Assembly: GCA_015056565.1 (NCBI GenBank)
Contig: SVGB01000012.1
Coordinates: forward strand, 31,317-95,316
Source of the DNA: Butyrivibrio sp.
GTDB lineage: Bacteria > Bacillota > Clostridia > Lachnospirales > Lachnospiraceae
Direction: 5' to 3'
DNA: 64,000 nucleotides
The notes under the pieces are model-generated. The model searched no databases. It was not told the origin of the DNA and was given only the letters and a program-made list of their open reading frames with translations. Position 1 is the first letter of the stretch. The number at the start of each line of letters is the position of its first letter. Positions 34,564-42,388 of this stretch are shown piece by piece. The position numbers were made by a program, and so were the translations under genes.

Positions 34564-35949
34564 CTATTTATTCCCAATTATATAAAACTCCCATGGTTCA
34601 AAGGTGTGAGTATCGCCTGGAAGTTCACCGTCAATTCCGTAAGAATCTGACACTCCGCAAAAGAGCACTTCCCCTTTATCAGGAAATATACTGCTAAGAT
34701 CTACGCCCTCTTGCTGTCTCTTAGAAAGATTAAATATACAGATAACTTCATCACCCTTTGCAATTCTCTTGTAGGCAAAAATGTTTTTGTTGCCTGTATC
34801 TATGATCTCAAAACCTTCTGTATTGTTGCTGTAAAGGGCAGGATGTGAAGTCTTTATAGCTGACAGATCTTTTATAAGATTCCTATAGTCTGTGCCTGTC
34901 CTGTTCCAATCTATGGTATCTTTTTCCATAAAAGCTATTGCCTTGTCGTAAGCTATCTCATCCCCGGAATAGATCATGGGAACTCCCGGCAGCGTAAAAA
35001 TGACGCTGTACATTGAAGGAAGTACTTCCGGCGAAAAAGCCTCAGCTATAGTCCTGTCGTAGGAGTTAACATCGTGGTTATCCAGATAGTACATAGGGAA
35101 AGTATTGTTTTCAAAAGAAGGGATATAGAGCTTGATCCTGTCTGCGCTCTTAGCATCTTTCCCCACAGCCATCAAAGTCTCATAGATCTTGGTGGCATAA
35201 TTGGAATCAAAAGCGTACTCAAGATTGTCCTTAGCCTGTCCTCCGAGATCCTCTTCAAGCATATAGATGTCTTTTACCTTGGAAAGCTCGTACCTGGCCT
35301 CATACCAGAAATCTGCAGGAACTCCAGGGGCATAATCACACCTGAAACCGTCCACATCAAACTCTGTGAGCCAGTACTTCATTGAATCTATCATCTCTTT
35401 TCTCATGTCCGGGTTGTCGTAGTTAAGATCCGCAACATCAGGCCAGCCCATGCCCTCAGGTGAGATGATCTTTCCATCTTTTTGTGTATACCAGTCAGGG
35501 TGCTCTGTGATCCAGGCATTGTCCCAGCCCGTGTGATTGGCAACCCAGTCAAGGATCACGTGAAAGCCCATTTTGTGAGCCTTTTTCACCAGCTCTTTAA
35601 AATCCTCTCTTGTTCCAAATTCAGGGTTAACATCTCTGTAATCGTCAACCGAGTAGTATGAGCCAAGTTTTCCCGATCTATTGGTTACAGATATTGGATG
35701 GATAGGCATAAACCAAAGGGTGTTAACCCCCATATCCTTAAGCTCTTTTAGGTGCTCTGAGAACTCATTTATAGTTCCAGAGGGCGTGTACTGCCTTAGG
35801 TTAACCTCATAAATAACAGCGCTATTAACCCACTCTGGAGCCTTAGATACTGTAGGGTCAGGGGTCGAGCCTTTAAAAGAGCAACCACCGCATAGTAAGA
35901 TCACTGCAAAAAGTATCCCTGCAATAAGGTTTTTCTTAACTTTCTTCAT
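34564..35949 (-). CDS. Extracellular GH13 alpha-amylase lipoprotein
   Basis: This 461-aa surface amylase should cut starch into maltodextrins for MalEFG. The signal peptide (MKKVKKNLIAGILFAVILLC) ends at the lipid-modified Cys23; the -3 residue is an unusual Cys. The GH13 regions are visible: DWVANHTG, GFRCDYAPG with nucleophile D205, MLEED (E232 or E233 as acid/base) and LDNHD with D293. The chain is short for an amylase and has no carbohydrate-binding module. I start at 35949 because AAGGAG precedes it and the signal peptide begins there; the frame runs up to 35982. Confidence 0.9.
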   Translation of the reverse strand: MKKVKKNLIAGILFAVILLCGGCSFKGSTPDPTVSKAPEWVNSAVIYEVNLRQYTPSGTINEFSEHLKELKDMGVNTLWFMPIHPISVTNRSGKLGSYYSVDDYRDVNPEFGTREDFKELVKKAHKMGFHVILDWVANHTGWDNAWITEHPDWYTQKDGKIISPEGMGWPDVADLNYDNPDMRKEMIDSMKYWLTEFDVDGFRCDYAPGVPADFWYEARYELSKVKDIYMLEEDLGGQAKDNLEYAFDSNYATKIYETLMAVGKDAKSADRIKLYIPSFENNTFPMYYLDNHDVNSYDRTIAEAFSPEVLPSMYSVIFTLPGVPMIYSGDEIAYDKAIAFMEKDTIDWNRTGTDYRNLIKDLSAIKTSHPALYSNNTEGFEIIDTGNKNIFAYKRIAKGDEVICIFNLSKRQQEGVDLSSIFPDKGEVLFCGVSDSYGIDGELPGDTHTFEPWEFYIIGNK

Positions 35950-35984
35950 TATTATCGCTCCTTGTAAATGTGATAAAAACATTA

Positions 35985-36000
35985 CATTAAGCGATTAACC
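35985..36000. promoter_or_regulatory. LacI-family operator of the amylase-lacI unit
   Basis: CATTAAGCGATTAACC shares twelve consecutive bases with the malE operator on the opposite strand and has the central CG. It lies between the -10 and the amylase start. Confidence 0.7.
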
Positions 36001-36007
36001 ATTTTTC

Positions 36008-36036
36008 ACTATACAGAAAAAAGAGCCCTTTTGCAA
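36008..36036 (-). promoter_or_regulatory. Promoter of the amylase-lacI unit
   Basis: Read leftward: -35 TTGCAA (36031-36036), 17-base spacer, -10 TATAGT (36008-36013). The -35 is inside the loop of the upstream gene's terminator. Confidence 0.65.
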
Positions 36037-36048
36037 GAGCTCTTTTGA
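36016..36048 (-). terminator. Terminator of the nitroreductase gene
   Basis: AAAAGAGC (36019-36026) pairs with GCTCTTTT (36039-36046); a T-run follows in the leftward direction. Confidence 0.8.
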
Positions 36049-36073
36049 ATGCCATTTTGAAGTATTTATTTGC

Positions 36074-36892
36074 TTAGAAAGTGTATGTTGCTATGTAGTC
36101 AACGCCCTCAGGTGCAGCAATACCTGGGTCTTCCACTGTGAGCACTGGATTACGCAGCTCTGTTGTCATCTGGGTTTCAAAATTATAAAGAGCAATTCCC
36201 AGATCGATCTTCTGAAGGTCATAATCCGGAGTTAAAAATCCCTTGTCATGCTTCTCATAAAAGTGAGCTTTTTTGCCATCTATAACTATTCTCCATGGCT
36301 GCTTGTTTACTGCAGATGGAGCAAATCTTACTGCTTCAAGGTCATCAAATAATCCATTCTCCTTGGCATACTGCTCAGTCATAGGAGTACTAAAGTCCTT
36401 CACATAAAAGAGCTCTTCAAACTTAAGTCTGGTGTCAGCTTTAACACCCTTTCTCATAAGTGTCTCTTTGATGGCCATCTTTTTTGCTGTTACTCCAAGA
36501 GGACTCATACATGGCATAAACTCGCCTTCGGCAAGATCAGACGCTGCCTCAAACTTATCTCTTGGCATTGTTCCACCGATCCATACTGTTCCAAGACCAA
36601 GCTCATGGGCCTTCATAAGGAGCTTCTGGAAAGAGTATCCATAAGCCTCTTCCACATGATCTTCCTTGGAGCAAACAGCACTTACATAGCACTTCTCGCC
36701 GCTAAGAACAGGGCTTGATAAGTCATTCTTTTCCCTATCAAGGAATTCAAATCTTATGCTCTGTACGCCGTAGGGATTTGTTATCTCTTTTGCAAAGCTC
36801 TTAAGATCCTCTAAAACTTCAGGGCTAACCCCATTTCCATCGAAAGTTCTTACGCTTCTTCTTGTCTTTACAAGATCTATAAAACTACTCAT
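36074..36892 (-). CDS. Nitroreductase family protein (FMN-dependent)
   Basis: This 272-aa cytoplasmic protein has the nitroreductase fold. FMN-contact motifs are KTRRSVRTFDG at the N-terminus, LGLGTVWIGG in the middle and RFAPSAVNKQPWRIVI later; that last motif usually sits near the N-terminus, so this is the putative permuted/TM1586-like nitroreductase form. It could reduce quinones, nitro compounds or flavins. The ATG at 36892 follows AGGGTGG; a GTG at 36901 is less well placed. It is monocistronic, with a good promoter and an inverted repeat that looks like an operator. Confidence 0.8.
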   Translation of the reverse strand: MSSFIDLVKTRRSVRTFDGNGVSPEVLEDLKSFAKEITNPYGVQSIRFEFLDREKNDLSSPVLSGEKCYVSAVCSKEDHVEEAYGYSFQKLLMKAHELGLGTVWIGGTMPRDKFEAASDLAEGEFMPCMSPLGVTAKKMAIKETLMRKGVKADTRLKFEELFYVKDFSTPMTEQYAKENGLFDDLEAVRFAPSAVNKQPWRIVIDGKKAHFYEKHDKGFLTPDYDLQKIDLGIALYNFETQMTTELRNPVLTVEDPGIAAPEGVDYIATYTF

Positions 36893-36910
36893 TTCAACCA
36901 CCCTTCATTT

Positions 36911-36940
36911 AGTATATTGCGCAATTTAATTGTTCGCAAT
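36911..36940 (-). promoter_or_regulatory. Promoter and likely operator of the nitroreductase gene
   Basis: Read leftward: -35 TTGCGA (36934-36939), 17-base spacer, -10 TATACT (36911-36916). An inverted repeat (ATTGCG at 36916-36921 and CGCAAT at 36935-36940) spans the spacer, and ATTGCGCAAT is itself a palindrome. The placement suggests a repressor such as a MarR or HxlR protein; none is adjacent. Confidence 0.6.
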
Positions 36941-37009
36941 TCCTATTATAACTATTTACGCCGATAATGCAACCCTTCTTGGAATCACATAAGGGTCTCC
37001 TGTTGAAGG

Positions 37010-38341
37010 TCACAGAATATCAATATATTCACCATTAAGCGCCTTGTTCATGCTTCGAACTGCGCAGAACTTGCCGCACATGCTGCAGGTGTCGCTGTGG
37101 TCATCCTCTGGAGCTCTGCTATCCCTTATAGCTTTAGCTGTTTCAGGGTCAAGAGCTTCAAGCCACTGGGCATCCCAGTCAAGGTTTCTCCTTGCCTTGG
37201 CCATGCGGTCATCCTGATCTCTTGCCCCAGGTATGCCCTTTGCGATGTCTGCCGCATGAGCTGCTATCTTACTTGCTATTATTCCCTGATGCACATCATC
37301 TACATTCGGAAGAGCCAGATGCTCTGCAGGTGTTACGTAGCACAAAAAAGCTGCTCCTGCCGCCGCTGCGATTGCACCGCCTATAGCTGCTGTTATATGG
37401 TCATAGCCAGGTGCTATATCTGTTACAAGAGGTCCAAGGACATAGAAAGGCGCTCCCTTACAGATAGTCTGCTGTATCTTCATGTTTGCCTCGATCTGGT
37501 CCATTGGAACATGGCCAGGTCCTTCAACCATTACCTGTACGTCTTTTGCCCAGGCTCTCTCTGTCAGTTCTCCAAGTCTAATGAGCTCTTCTATCTGGCA
37601 TCTGTCAGTGGCGTCCGCAAGGCATCCTGGCCTGCAGGCATCTCCAAGGCTTATGGTCACGTCATGCTCTCTGCAGATTTCAAGAATCTCATCATAGTAC
37701 TCATAAAAAGGATTCTCCTGCCCTGTCATGGACATCCATGCAAACACAAGACTTCCTCCACGGCTTACTATGTTCATTTCTCTTTTGCCCTTTTTGATCT
37801 GCTCAATGGTATTCTTGCTGATACCGCAGTGAAGGGTCACAAAGTCAACACCATCCTCTGCATGGAGCCTTACTACGTCAATAAAGTCCTTTGCAGTCAG
37901 GGTAGCAAGATCTCTTTTGTAATGAATGACAGAGTCGTAAATTGGTACAGTACCTATCATGGCTGGACAGCTGCTGCAGAGCTTTCTCCTGAAAGGCTGT
38001 GTATCTCCATGGCTTGAAAGGTCCATGATAGCCTCAGCTCCCATGTTGACTGCGGTCATGACTTTTTCCATCTCAACATCAAGGTCCTTGCAGTCTCGGC
38101 TCACCCCAAGATTTACGTTTATCTTGGTCTTTAACATACTGCCAACGCCATTTGGATCAATCCCTTTGTGGGCTGGGTTTGCAGGTATAACAACCTTTCC
38201 CTCTGCCACCATCTGTCTGATAAACTCGGTGCCTCTGTTTTCTTTTTTTGCTACTACTTCCATTTCCGGAGTCACAATGCCTTTTCTGGCAGCCTCCATC
38301 TGTGTGCTGTAAGGTCTTTTATTTGCTGTTTCCAAATTCAT
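37010..38341 (-). CDS. thiC: Phosphomethylpyrimidine synthase ThiC
   Basis: This 443-aa radical-SAM enzyme rearranges AIR into HMP-phosphate, the pyrimidine half of thiamine. The C-terminal 4Fe-4S motif is CSMCGKFC (CX2CX4C). Other family marks are [39 protein letters not shown] and [15 protein letters not shown]. It is the last gene of the thiamine operon, 18 bases after thiD. Confidence 0.97.
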   Translation of the reverse strand: MNLETANKRPYSTQMEAARKGIVTPEMEVVAKKENRGTEFIRQMVAEGKVVIPANPAHKGIDPNGVGSMLKTKINVNLGVSRDCKDLDVEMEKVMTAVNMGAEAIMDLSSHGDTQPFRRKLCSSCPAMIGTVPIYDSVIHYKRDLATLTAKDFIDVVRLHAEDGVDFVTLHCGISKNTIEQIKKGKREMNIVSRGGSLVFAWMSMTGQENPFYEYYDEILEICREHDVTISLGDACRPGCLADATDRCQIEELIRLGELTERAWAKDVQVMVEGPGHVPMDQIEANMKIQQTICKGAPFYVLGPLVTDIAPGYDHITAAIGGAIAAAAGAAFLCYVTPAEHLALPNVDDVHQGIIASKIAAHAADIAKGIPGARDQDDRMAKARRNLDWDAQWLEALDPETAKAIRDSRAPEDDHSDTCSMCGKFCAVRSMNKALNGEYIDIL

Positions 38342-38359
38342 ACATCCTCTCTAAGTTTA

Positions 38360-39154
38360 TTAATAAAAAACGTGCCACAAGGGTCCGTGGCCCTTTCCAA
38401 GATCCAGCTCTTGTTTGATGGACCTTAAAAGATAGTCCTTTCCCATGCTGATACTGTCTTCCATCTCATATCCAAGAGCCAAAAATGAAGCTATGGCGCT
38501 TGAAAGGGTACATCCAGTCCCATGGGTATTGGGGTTATCTATCCTCTCTGATTCAAACCATTTAATGACGCCGTTTCTATCCGCCAGGACATCACTTGAA
38601 TGATCGTAAGATGCCATATGTCCGCCCTTTATAAGGACGCTGCACCCAAATCTTTCTGCTATCTCTTTTGCCCCATCTTCCATGTCCTTTGGGTTTGCTA
38701 TGGTCCTGCCATCAAGCAGTACTTCCGCCTCAGGTATATTAGGTGTTAAAAGATCTGCAAGCGGCATGAGCTTTTTTAAAAGAGCATCAATTGCCTCGTC
38801 CTCTAAAAGCCTTGCGCCGCTGGTGGCAACCATCACAGGGTCAAGAACAATTCTTTTCGCCTTGTAAAAAAGGAGCCTGTCTGCGATCACCTCTATAAGG
38901 TCGCTGCCTGAGGTCATTCCGATCTTTACAGCATCCGGATAGATGTCGGAAAACACCATGTCCAGCTGGTCCGCCAAAACACTGGGGCTGACCTTTTGAA
39001 TACTCTTTACCCCTGTGGTGTTCTGGGCAGTTATAGCTGTAATGGCGCTCATTCCAAATACGCCGCAGCCGTGCATGGTCTTAAGATCAGCCTGAATTCC
39101 AGCTCCGCCACTACTATCACTACCTGCAATTGTAAGCGCTGACTGTTTTTTCAT
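38360..39154 (-). CDS. thiD: Hydroxymethylpyrimidine/phosphomethylpyrimidine kinase ThiD
   Basis: This 264-aa ribokinase-fold enzyme phosphorylates HMP and HMP-P to HMP-PP. It begins with the family signature LTIAGSDSSGGAGIQADLKT. DPVMVATSGARLLEDEAI and NTHGTGCTLSSAIASFLALG (anion hole and catalytic Asp region; DX(G)C variant) are visible. The start overlaps the thiW stop by 4 bases (ATGA). Confidence 0.95.
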   Translation of the reverse strand: MKKQSALTIAGSDSSGGAGIQADLKTMHGCGVFGMSAITAITAQNTTGVKSIQKVSPSVLADQLDMVFSDIYPDAVKIGMTSGSDLIEVIADRLLFYKAKRIVLDPVMVATSGARLLEDEAIDALLKKLMPLADLLTPNIPEAEVLLDGRTIANPKDMEDGAKEIAERFGCSVLIKGGHMASYDHSSDVLADRNGVIKWFESERIDNPNTHGTGCTLSSAIASFLALGYEMEDSISMGKDYLLRSIKQELDLGKGHGPLWHVFY

Positions 39155-39675
39155 CCTTTTACTTTTCCTTCTTTTACCATGTTCTGAAGAACTTCAAGAG
39201 TGTGGTTTGCTTTAAGGATCGTGATGAGAACTGCTGCGATCACAGTTCCGCCGATAGTGCTTACAAGGAATGGTACAACGTACACGAAAAGAGCTACCTC
39301 TTTTCCCATTACAAATGCAGCAACAGGGAATGCTAAGAGGCCTCCAAGGATGCCAGTTCCAATGACCTCAGCGATGTATGTAAGCGTAAGCTTTCCTGTA
39401 TGCTTATAAACAAGCCCGCAGCAAAGAGCTCCGATCATGCTGCCTGGGAACGCAAGAAGTGTACCAGTTCCAAGGATGTTCCTGATAAGTGATGTGCAAA
39501 AAGCAATTGCCACTCCGTACCATGGTCCCAAAAATACCGCTGCAAGAACGTTTACCATGTGCTGGATTGGGAAGCACTTTGATCCCCCAACAGGGATTGA
39601 GAATGTTGAAAGAACTACTGCCAGTGCCACAAACATTCCTGATAAAACAAGCTTTACTACTGATTCTCTTTTCAT
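39151..39675 (-). CDS. thiW: ThiW, thiazole-precursor ECF transporter S component
   Basis: This 174-aa membrane protein with about five helices matches ThiW (LSTFSIPVGGSKCFPIQHMV and VLAAVFLGPWYGVAIAFCTS). It is predicted to bind hydroxyethylthiazole for import through the shared ECF ATPases. It sits between the thiazole kinase fusion and thiD, with 4-base overlaps on both sides, which fits a thiazole salvage role. Confidence 0.9.
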   Translation of the reverse strand: MKRESVVKLVLSGMFVALAVVLSTFSIPVGGSKCFPIQHMVNVLAAVFLGPWYGVAIAFCTSLIRNILGTGTLLAFPGSMIGALCCGLVYKHTGKLTLTYIAEVIGTGILGGLLAFPVAAFVMGKEVALFVYVVPFLVSTIGGTVIAAVLITILKANHTLEVLQNMVKEGKVKG

Positions 39676-41264
39676 CTTAAGATCTCCTCCTTGGCCTTTT
39701 TATTAAGGCGCATTGTATTTTCTTTTATATCTTCAGCATCAAAGATGCCTGATATCACAGCAATTCCGGACAGTCCAAGGTTTTTTAATTTGTGGACGTT
39801 GTCGTAGTTGATACCACCTATGGCAACTACCGGAATAGGAACAGCCTTAGTTATCTCTTTATACATATCAAAGGTGGTGATTTTTGATGCATCCATCTTG
39901 GTGGCAGATCCAAAGGCTGCTCCAACTCCAAGATAATCAGCTCCCTGCTCAAAGGCTCTTTTCGCCTCCTGAAGGTTATGGGCGGTTGCACCTATTATGT
40001 AGTCATCTCCAAGAGTCTTTCTGGCTTCCTCTATAGAGCCATCTGACAGCCCAAGGTGAACTCCTGATGCATGGACCGCCTTGCAGACATATACGCTGTC
40101 ATTGATAATAAGTGGAATGTCATATTTTCTGCATATGGCATTTATGCTATTTGCAGTTTTGATGTAATCTTCTGTAGTCACTTCTTTTTCCCGAAGCTGC
40201 ACCATTGTGGCGCCGCCAAGGATTGCCTGTTCAACTGCATTTTCAAGACTGATTTCTTCCCCAAGGCAATCTCTGTTTGTTATGGCATAAAGAAATGTAT
40301 CCGCAAGGCTAAGGCGCTTCCTGCTGCCAAGTCGAGTCGTACTAAGCTCATCTATGAACGTATTTTTAAAAGACATGGTTCCAAATCTTTTTTCTTTTTG
40401 GCAGATAATATCTGCCCTTCTGGCAGCTGCGTTGTAGGTAGCTATGGCAGTCTGGATGGCATCAAGGTAGGCAGTATCTTGATTACCTTTGCTCGCTTTG
40501 ACCTCTTTGCTCCCTTCAACTTCTATGCTTTTTCTTTTTCCGTTACCGTCCTTTTTTTCTCCTCCAAGAAATGCACCTATTACGGCGCTGAGCATGCAGC
40601 CAGCACCGGTAAATAGCTTTTGCATGGAGCTTCCACCAGGAAGTTCTACGAAGTAATCTGATACTTGATCAGCAATCATGACATTTCGTCCTGTTACTAC
40701 TATTACAGCGCCGGTACACTTTGAGAGATCAAAGAGTTCTTTTTTCGAAATGACCTGTTCCTTGCTTTCAACACCTGTAAAGTCCTGTAAGTTATCACCT
40801 TCTCGTCTGGTAAGGTCATGTGCGCCATTAGATTCCTGCTCAGTGTAGTTACTTCCATCTACAGCTTTCTTACTAATCTTCAGTATGTTAATAAGGGCTC
40901 TTATCTCTGAAGCATTTCCTCTGATGCAGGTAAAATGAACTTCCTTAAGAAGTGTCTTTAGCATGTCCCTTCTAAAGTCCGTTGCTCCAGCACCAACCGG
41001 GTCAAGGACAGTAGGTATATTTAGTTTGTTAGCTCTTTTCCCGGATGATAAAAACACATCGAGGCGCGAAGGTGCCGGCGTGCCAGTGTTGATAACAAGG
41101 GCGTCTGAGTGCTCGGTTATCTGGGCGCACTCTAAAAGGGCATCTCCTCCTATGGCCACTGCGCCAACTGAGAGCACAGCATTTACCACGCTTTCAGCAG
41201 TTATGTAGTTGTTTAAAATGTGTATTTGCGGATGAATATCCCAAAGATTTCCGGTCATATGCAT
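39672..41264 (-). CDS. thiM/thiE: ThiM-ThiE fusion: hydroxyethylthiazole kinase / thiamine-phosphate synthase
   Basis: This 530-aa fusion carries ThiM (about residues 1-310), which phosphorylates hydroxyethylthiazole, and ThiE (about 325-530), which joins it with HMP-PP to give thiamine phosphate. ThiM is seen in IPTVLDPVGAGATDFRRDML, CIRGNASEIRAL and LFTGAGCMLSAVIGAFLGG. ThiE is seen in ATMVQLREKEV, DYLGVGAAFGSATKMDASKI and VVAIGGINYDN. ThiM has two charged insertions, about 135-170 (SNYTEQESNGAHDLTRREGD) and 245-275 (KKDGNGKRKSIEVEGSKEVK), not usual in the family. The ribosome site is weak. A TPP riboswitch precedes the gene. Confidence 0.92.
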   Translation of the reverse strand: MHMTGNLWDIHPQIHILNNYITAESVVNAVLSVGAVAIGGDALLECAQITEHSDALVINTGTPAPSRLDVFLSSGKRANKLNIPTVLDPVGAGATDFRRDMLKTLLKEVHFTCIRGNASEIRALINILKISKKAVDGSNYTEQESNGAHDLTRREGDNLQDFTGVESKEQVISKKELFDLSKCTGAVIVVTGRNVMIADQVSDYFVELPGGSSMQKLFTGAGCMLSAVIGAFLGGEKKDGNGKRKSIEVEGSKEVKASKGNQDTAYLDAIQTAIATYNAAARRADIICQKEKRFGTMSFKNTFIDELSTTRLGSRKRLSLADTFLYAITNRDCLGEEISLENAVEQAILGGATMVQLREKEVTTEDYIKTANSINAICRKYDIPLIINDSVYVCKAVHASGVHLGLSDGSIEEARKTLGDDYIIGATAHNLQEAKRAFEQGADYLGVGAAFGSATKMDASKITTFDMYKEITKAVPIPVVAIGGINYDNVHKLKNLGLSGIAVISGIFDAEDIKENTMRLNKKAKEEILR

Positions 41265-41327
41265 GTCTTGCTTTGATCATGACTGAGAGACTATCACGTG
41301 ATTTTGCCAGATGGCCTTACTTTTTAC

Positions 41328-41363
41328 GTAATAAAAAAGCGCCATCTGATCCGATGACGCTTA
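41328..41363 (-). terminator. Riboswitch-controlled terminator ahead of thiM-thiE
   Basis: Read leftward, AAGCGTCATC and GATGGCGCTT (41353-41362 and 41337-41346) form a 10-bp stem with one mismatch, followed by TTTTTTATT. It lies between the TPP aptamer and the first gene, so transcription can stop before thiM when TPP is bound. Confidence 0.85.
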
Positions 41364-41421
41364 TCAAAAATCATTAGCATATGGCGAGCACTTCTACGCA
41401 CAAAGACCGCCATGTGTCGAC

Positions 41422-41501
41422 AATTCCTACGTTGGCATTATCCAAATCAGGTATAGGGTCGTGCCAAAAGCACCTCTCAGCCGTTATCAGCTCCCCTTGT
41501 C
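41422..41501 (-). ncRNA. TPP (THI-box) riboswitch aptamer
   Basis: Read leftward, the aptamer carries the conserved CTGAGA box (41475-41480), the ACCTGAT box, GGATAATGCC and CGTAGGAA in the right order, with closing CAAGGGG. These are the thiamine-pyrophosphate binding elements. A terminator follows at 41328-41363, so control is most likely at transcription. It governs the thiM-thiE, thiW, thiD, thiC operon. Confidence 0.96.
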
Positions 41502-41545
41502 TTGTATTTTGTTGTGTATGTAAGCACTTCTGCCTACAGTTTTAA

Positions 41546-41574
41546 AATATAGCATGCATATAGCGGATATGCAA
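41546..41574 (-). promoter_or_regulatory. Promoter of the thiamine operon
   Basis: Read leftward: -35 TTGCAT (41569-41574), 17-base spacer, -10 TATATT (41546-41551), about 45 bases ahead of the riboswitch. Confidence 0.7.
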
Positions 41575-41647
41575 GCCCCAAATATAGTAAACATCAATAC
41601 TTTTAAAGTTGCATCATAAATGTAAGTCTTAAATGGTAATTTCGAGA

Positions 41648-42364
41648 TCACAGGTTCGCCAGAATCAGCGCAATACCTGACACAATCAGAAGGATGATCA
41701 CGATTCTTTTTACAATCTTCTCGCTGATCTTCCCAGCGCTGAACATTCCCGCCACAAGGCCTATTAGCATAAACGGTGACAGGATCAGAGCTCTTTTCAA
41801 AGATTCCATGGTTATGATCCCGTAAAAGAGATACAGGATGATCCTGAAGGTGTTCTCTATGATAAACACTGTGCAGATATTGGCCTTGAAGGACTTAAGG
41901 TCATCTGTGGTCCTTCCGATGTAGGCTCCAAGCAGCGCTCCCACGCCGTAGAGGCCGCAAAGGAACCCTGAAAGGATACCTATTATCGTAAGCAGGACCT
42001 TTGAGTTTTTGGCTTTCTTTTGGGACAGCTCTCTAAGCAGCATCTCGATGCCAACCAGGATCACCAGTACGCCGAAGATTATCTTGATCAGAGTAGTGTC
42101 AGCGTTTTTGAGGAAAAGCGCTCCTCCAAGGCTTCCTATTATCACCATGATGGCAAGTGGAATGACGATCCTTGGAGTGATTGCCTTTCTCTCTTTTATG
42201 CTGATAATGAGGTTAGTTGGGTACCCCAGGATCAGTTCCACCGGCGATATATTTATATTTGCTGTGCCAAAGGTAAGTATCGATGTAAACACCAAAGTGT
42301 TGGCAAAGCCGCACAGTCCCTTAACATAGAACGCAAGAAGCGTTGCGATAATCCAAAATATCAT
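41648..42364 (-). CDS. TauE/SafE (sulfite exporter-like) membrane protein
   Basis: This 238-aa protein has about eight membrane helices in the two-repeat TauE/SafE pattern (GLCGFANTLVFTSILTFGTA in the first half, GILSGFLCGLYGVGALLGAY in the second). The family exports small sulfur or organic anions; the substrate is unknown. It lies 24 bases after the GNAT-RsgA gene and likely shares its transcript and attenuator. It is transcribed toward, and ends about 70 bases before, the thiamine promoter. Confidence 0.85.
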   Translation of the reverse strand: MIFWIIATLLAFYVKGLCGFANTLVFTSILTFGTANINISPVELILGYPTNLIISIKERKAITPRIVIPLAIMVIIGSLGGALFLKNADTTLIKIIFGVLVILVGIEMLLRELSQKKAKNSKVLLTIIGILSGFLCGLYGVGALLGAYIGRTTDDLKSFKANICTVFIIENTFRIILYLFYGIITMESLKRALILSPFMLIGLVAGMFSAGKISEKIVKRIVIILLIVSGIALILANL

Positions 42365-42388
42365 AGCTGCCTGTCATCTCTTTTATTC

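Noticed and set aside
36973..36995. Weak hairpin CCCTT/AAGGG after thiC
   Set aside because: Only a five-base stem with no T-run; not convincing as a terminator.
37097..38017. A 306-codon frame on the plus strand opposite thiC
   Set aside because: Antisense to a certain gene, no start signal, and composition rich in Cys and Tyr typical of shadow frames.
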